The translations under genes were made by a program, and so were the position numbers. The notes under the pieces were generated by a model. That model made no database searches and was not told the DNA's origin. It was given only the letters and a program-made list of their open reading frames with translations. Below, piece after piece: positions 61,088-64,000 of a stretch of 64,000 nt of DNA (position 1 is the first letter of the stretch; every line of letters begins with the position of its first letter). Source of the stretch: Salipaludibacillus neizhouensis (GTDB taxonomy: Bacteria > Bacillota > Bacilli > Bacillales > Salisediminibacteriaceae); assembly GCF_002886185.1 (NCBI RefSeq), contig NZ_KZ614146.1:625234-689233 (forward strand), given 5' to 3'.

Positions 61088-62965
61088 TTAGTTTTCATGA
61101 AGATTCTTGTCAAAGCGCAATAAATCTCCGTAAATGATCCTGTCTGAGTAACTAAGCTGCTTTTTAACGTTTTCCTTATAGGGGAGACATAAGCTATTAT
61201 CTGTTTGTATACCTGTTTTTTTAGAATAGCAATGTTCATTTGTATAAACGACATCGTCAGTTATAAAACTGCCGTCTCTAAGGATTACAAGATCCTCCCG
61301 TTCTCTAGAGAAAAGATTATTACCTAATATTGTTTGTTTTTGTTCATCTATTCCAAGTAGGTGTAAAAGTGTAGGGCGGAAGTCAATTTGGCCGGAAACT
61401 GTAGAAATAACCTTACCTTCCATTCCAGGAATATGAATAATCAATGGTACTTGTTGAAGCTCTGTTTCAACGAAAGGAGTAATTTCTTTCTCTAAGTATG
61501 TTGACATGTCACGGTTATGGTTAGCGGAAATACCATTATGATCACCGTAAATAATTATCATTGAATTTTCGTACAGGTCTTTTTCCTTTAAGTTTTCAAA
61601 TAATACCTTCAGTGATTCATCCATGTATCTCACTGTCGGGAAGTATTTATTTAATGTGTTGCTCTTGGAATTATAACGACCAATATACATATCCTCTTCA
61701 TCCAAATCAAATGGATAATGATTTGTTAACGTAATTAAATTGGCATAAAAAGGTTGGGGCATATGGGAAAGATGTCCAACTGACTGCTCCATAAACTTTA
61801 TATCTTTTAGACCCCAACCAACACTATTTTCACGATCAATCCTGTAATCGTCTTGTGTATAAAAACGATTGTATCCAAGTTGTCGATACATCAAATTTCT
61901 GTTCCAAAAACTTCCGTTATTTCCATGCAGAGACGAAGTGAAATACCCGTGATTATTCATTATTTCTGGCAAAGCGTGATACTTATTACTTGCATGAGAA
62001 AAGAAAACAGCACCTCTGGAGAGGGGAAATAAAGAGTTATTCATTAAAAATTCTGCATCAGAAGACTTTCCTTGAGCTGTTTGATGATAGAATTCTTCAA
62101 AGTATATACTATCACTTATCAGACCGTTTAAAAATGGTGTGATTTCTTCTCCATTTACTGTATTATTGATTACAAAATTTTGCAATGACTCTGCAGCTAT
62201 TAAAATAACGTTCCTTCCTTTAGCAATGCCATACGAGTCAAGTTGACTCAAATCGTTCTTTTCACCTATAGAATCGTTAATTCTAGAAAACTCTTCTTCA
62301 CTAGCTAGTACACGGTGAGCACGAGCGTTCGTATGAAGATAAGCATCATAAAGGTGGTAATTGTATATTCCAACATTTTTAACAAGAAGTTCCCTGTCAA
62401 AGGAACGGGATAACAATTGAGGTCTTTCGATATTTGCTAATCCAAGGTTTACGATCAAGACGATCAAAACAACAGTAAAAAGCGGGCTTAGTTCTGTAAA
62501 TTTAAATTTTTTCCAATTATCTGTAAACGTAGTTTTGCCTTTTTGCAAAAGGTAGATAATCAGGATCAGATCAGAAAAATAGACGAGGTCGTACAAATGG
62601 ATAATTGAAAATATACTTGAGCCTAGTTTTGATAAATTTCCTCCTAACATAAATAGTGGGATTGTAATAAAATCAGTGAATACTCTATAATACAAAATAT
62701 TTGCGTAAAGAATGCAAGAAACGGTTCCCATAAATAATAGCAAATAAAAATGTTGTTTTATTGGGTTTCGCATTGAAATCAAACATAGGAATACGATTAA
62801 AAAACACCAGGGATTTAAGATAAGAATAATCCACTGATTTAAGTTTTGGATAGACGTTTGAAACTCCGTTATACTGACAAGTATCGTTTTCCCCCACAAT
62901 AATAAAAATACTAAGACAAAAATTTGTTGACCTTTATAAATATCTTTCACTTTAATTTCCCCCAT
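61088..62965 (-). CDS. LTA synthase family protein (LtaS-like phosphoglycerol transferase)
   Basis: The 625-residue protein has five N-terminal transmembrane helices and an extracellular sulfatase-fold domain from about 215. The metal-binding glutamate is in LIAAESLQNFVIN and the catalytic threonine in YHQTAQGKSSDAEFL. GNNGSFWNRNLMY and MIIIYGDHNGISANH supply further active-site residues. LtaS enzymes build the glycerophosphate chain of lipoteichoic acid from phosphatidylglycerol. It could be the primary synthase or one of the paralogues (YfnI, YqgS, YvgJ types). Monocistronic. Confidence 0.92.
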   Translation of the reverse strand: MGEIKVKDIYKGQQIFVLVFLLLWGKTILVSITEFQTSIQNLNQWIILILNPWCFLIVFLCLISMRNPIKQHFYLLLFMGTVSCILYANILYYRVFTDFITIPLFMLGGNLSKLGSSIFSIIHLYDLVYFSDLILIIYLLQKGKTTFTDNWKKFKFTELSPLFTVVLIVLIVNLGLANIERPQLLSRSFDRELLVKNVGIYNYHLYDAYLHTNARAHRVLASEEEFSRINDSIGEKNDLSQLDSYGIAKGRNVILIAAESLQNFVINNTVNGEEITPFLNGLISDSIYFEEFYHQTAQGKSSDAEFLMNNSLFPLSRGAVFFSHASNKYHALPEIMNNHGYFTSSLHGNNGSFWNRNLMYRQLGYNRFYTQDDYRIDRENSVGWGLKDIKFMEQSVGHLSHMPQPFYANLITLTNHYPFDLDEEDMYIGRYNSKSNTLNKYFPTVRYMDESLKVLFENLKEKDLYENSMIIIYGDHNGISANHNRDMSTYLEKEITPFVETELQQVPLIIHIPGMEGKVISTVSGQIDFRPTLLHLLGIDEQKQTILGNNLFSREREDLVILRDGSFITDDVVYTNEHCYSKKTGIQTDNSLCLPYKENVKKQLSYSDRIIYGDLLRFDKNLHEN

Positions 62966-63351
62966 TAGCTCATCCCCATGATATTTCTTTAGTTATTTGT
63001 GCTTGAATGATTGACTGTAGGATCATTAAAATCCAAAGCTAATATATTTTTTATTTGCACATAATTATCCCTTTAGCTTTAAGCTTTACTCTTAGCAAAT
63101 AAGTTTCCTTATCAACACATTACCTTCAACAGTAACCACAAGCGCGGATTTTAAATATTCCTCAGCCAGTGTAATGGATGATTTATTAATAGTAGGTTGT
63201 GCTTTTACTCACAACCAGATACATTGGATTTCTTTGTCATTTCATACGTTGCTCTTCAAGTCACGCTTCTGAAAGTCATAATTCAGCTAGTTACTCAGTA
63301 GAATAATGATAGGACAAGTTTATCGAGGCTTACTTAGTGGGGTGAATCGAC
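62966..63351. other. Divergent intergenic region
   Basis: These 386 bases are between the LtaS-like gene and the YitT-family gene. I see no supported gene, repeat or terminator. Confidence 0.5.
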
Positions 63352-63426
63352 GTGGAATATAAAGATTACAAACTAATAAGGATGGGAATAATTAGTTATG
63401 ATCATTTATTAGGAATTTTACCGTGA
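63352..63426 (+). CDS. Possible 24-residue upstream open reading frame
   Basis: A GTG-started frame (MEYKDYKLIRMGIISYDHLL then GILP) with GGGGTG 8 bases upstream ends in TGA, which overlaps the GTG start of the YitT-family gene as GTGA. It could couple or attenuate translation of that gene, or be a chance frame. Confidence 0.3.
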   Translation: MEYKDYKLIRMGIISYDHLLGILP

Positions 63427-64000
63427 GGCATAGCTTAAGAGCTTATGTTTTAATATCTTGTGGTGCTATTATACAGGGATTTGCAATGGCGTTATTTCTC
63501 TTCCCTAATTCTATTCCTTCCGGTGGTGCAGGTGGCCTTGCAGTACTTTTAAATTACTGGTTAAACGTGCCGGTAAGTTTTGCTCTCTGGTTTGTCAATT
63601 TTTCTTTACTTGTTTTAGCTATCTACTGGCTTGGAAATGCGAGTGCCATTGGAACAATGTATGGTATAACCGTGACCTCTTTAAGTGTGCACTTCTTTAC
63701 GATTACGATGCATATGCCGCAAACAATTGTGTGGATTGATCTGCTAACCGGTTCTATCATTTTAGGTTGTGGGATTGGAATACTGCTCAGACAAGGTGTT
63801 TCCAATGGTGGCATGGGGGTAATTGCCCTCTTGGTCTCAAAATACAGGGGTATCCCTCCCGGTAAACCGCTTTTAATATTGAACGGTTTAATATTTATTC
63901 TAACTGCGTCTATTATTGACTGGCGGATCATCATTCTTGCACTCCTTTCCCAATGGATTTCAACCCATATTGTGGATGTTGTCTTTAAATTAGATATAAA
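63423..64000 (+). CDS. YitT family membrane protein, 5' part (continues beyond window)
   Basis: The GTG-started frame is open for 192 codons to the window edge. It begins MRHSLRAYVLISCGAIIQGF and has the YitT pattern FLFPNSIPSGGAGGLAVLL, GCGIGILLRQGVSNGGMGVI and ALLVSKYRGIPPGKPLLI. These resemble the glycine-rich helices of the 942 gene, so the window has two members of this family. Five hydrophobic segments are visible; the DUF2179 C-terminal domain would lie outside. AGGAATTTTACC is a weak ribosome binding site. Confidence 0.85.
   Translation, partial: MRHSLRAYVLISCGAIIQGFAMALFLFPNSIPSGGAGGLAVLLNYWLNVPVSFALWFVNFSLLVLAIYWLGNASAIGTMYGITVTSLSVHFFTITMHMPQTIVWIDLLTGSIILGCGIGILLRQGVSNGGMGVIALLVSKYRGIPPGKPLLILNGLIFILTASIIDWRIIILALLSQWISTHIVDVVFKLDI

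Noticed and set aside
60916-61254. 112-codon minus-strand frame overlapping the end of the LtaS-like gene
   Set aside because: Half of it is a different frame of a conserved gene, and the rest is the GC-rich intergenic segment.

Overview
The window is AT-rich chromosomal DNA from a low-GC Gram-positive endospore former of the Bacillaceae. Many proteins look like those of halotolerant genera such as Halobacillus, Pontibacillus or Virgibacillus, but that genus-level guess is inference. The long run fabH-fabF-yjaZ-yjbA-trpS-yjbC-spx-yjbE-mecA-coiA-pepF-spxH-yjbI-yjbJ-yjbK-yjbM-nadK-yjbO-prpE-fabI-yjcA has the order known from Bacillus subtilis. The arg, app, opp and thi blocks that interrupt this order in B. 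subtilis are absent. No tRNA, rRNA, prophage, CRISPR array or insertion sequence with a transposase was found.

1-14.5 kb: end of a rhodanese gene, small membrane proteins, a YitT-family membrane protein, a lipoprotein with a BsuPI (proteinase-inhibitor-like) domain, a YwqA-type SNF2 helicase with a short partner, a NifU-N-like protein, an acetyltransferase, a Cof-type phosphatase, the cytochrome oxidase assembly pair CtaG/Sco, the molybdenum cofactor operon moeA-mobB-moaE-moaD, a HesB-like protein and YjzC. 14.5-22.5 kb: med-dinB, fabH-fabF under a FapR-type operator, yjaZ, yjbA, and trpS behind a tryptophan T-box. 22.5-28.5 kb: a dicarboxylate/amino-acid symporter, a thiol-disulfide protein, a CaCA antiporter behind a yybP-ykoY (Mn2+) riboswitch, an HD hydrolase and an exported putative glycosidase.

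28.9-42.7 kb is a stress, proteolysis and competence block: spx, its ClpXP adaptor spxH with the truncated globin yjbI, mecA, coiA, pepF, a (p)ppGpp synthetase, NAD kinase, a pseudouridine synthase and prpE. 42.9-47.5 kb: fabI, with a second nearly identical FapR-type operator, then yjcA, then five unrecognised genes where B. subtilis carries its cotO-cotZYXWV coat/crust genes. These are the best candidates for an undescribed spore-surface system. 47.5-64 kb: a GntR regulator, an HD-GYP phosphodiesterase, twin cold-shock genes with matching leaders, a YitV-type esterase, an acyltransferase, an AldA-like dehydrogenase, a hydroxyacid dehydrogenase, an SdpR/SdpI-like pair, a Gfo/Idh/MocA oxidoreductase, RarD, an LtaS-like enzyme and the start of a second YitT-family gene.

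Two families of short dispersed intergenic repeats run through the window. One is built round a 37-bp palindrome and often sits between a stop codon and the next terminator. Most operons end in clear intrinsic terminators, listed individually.
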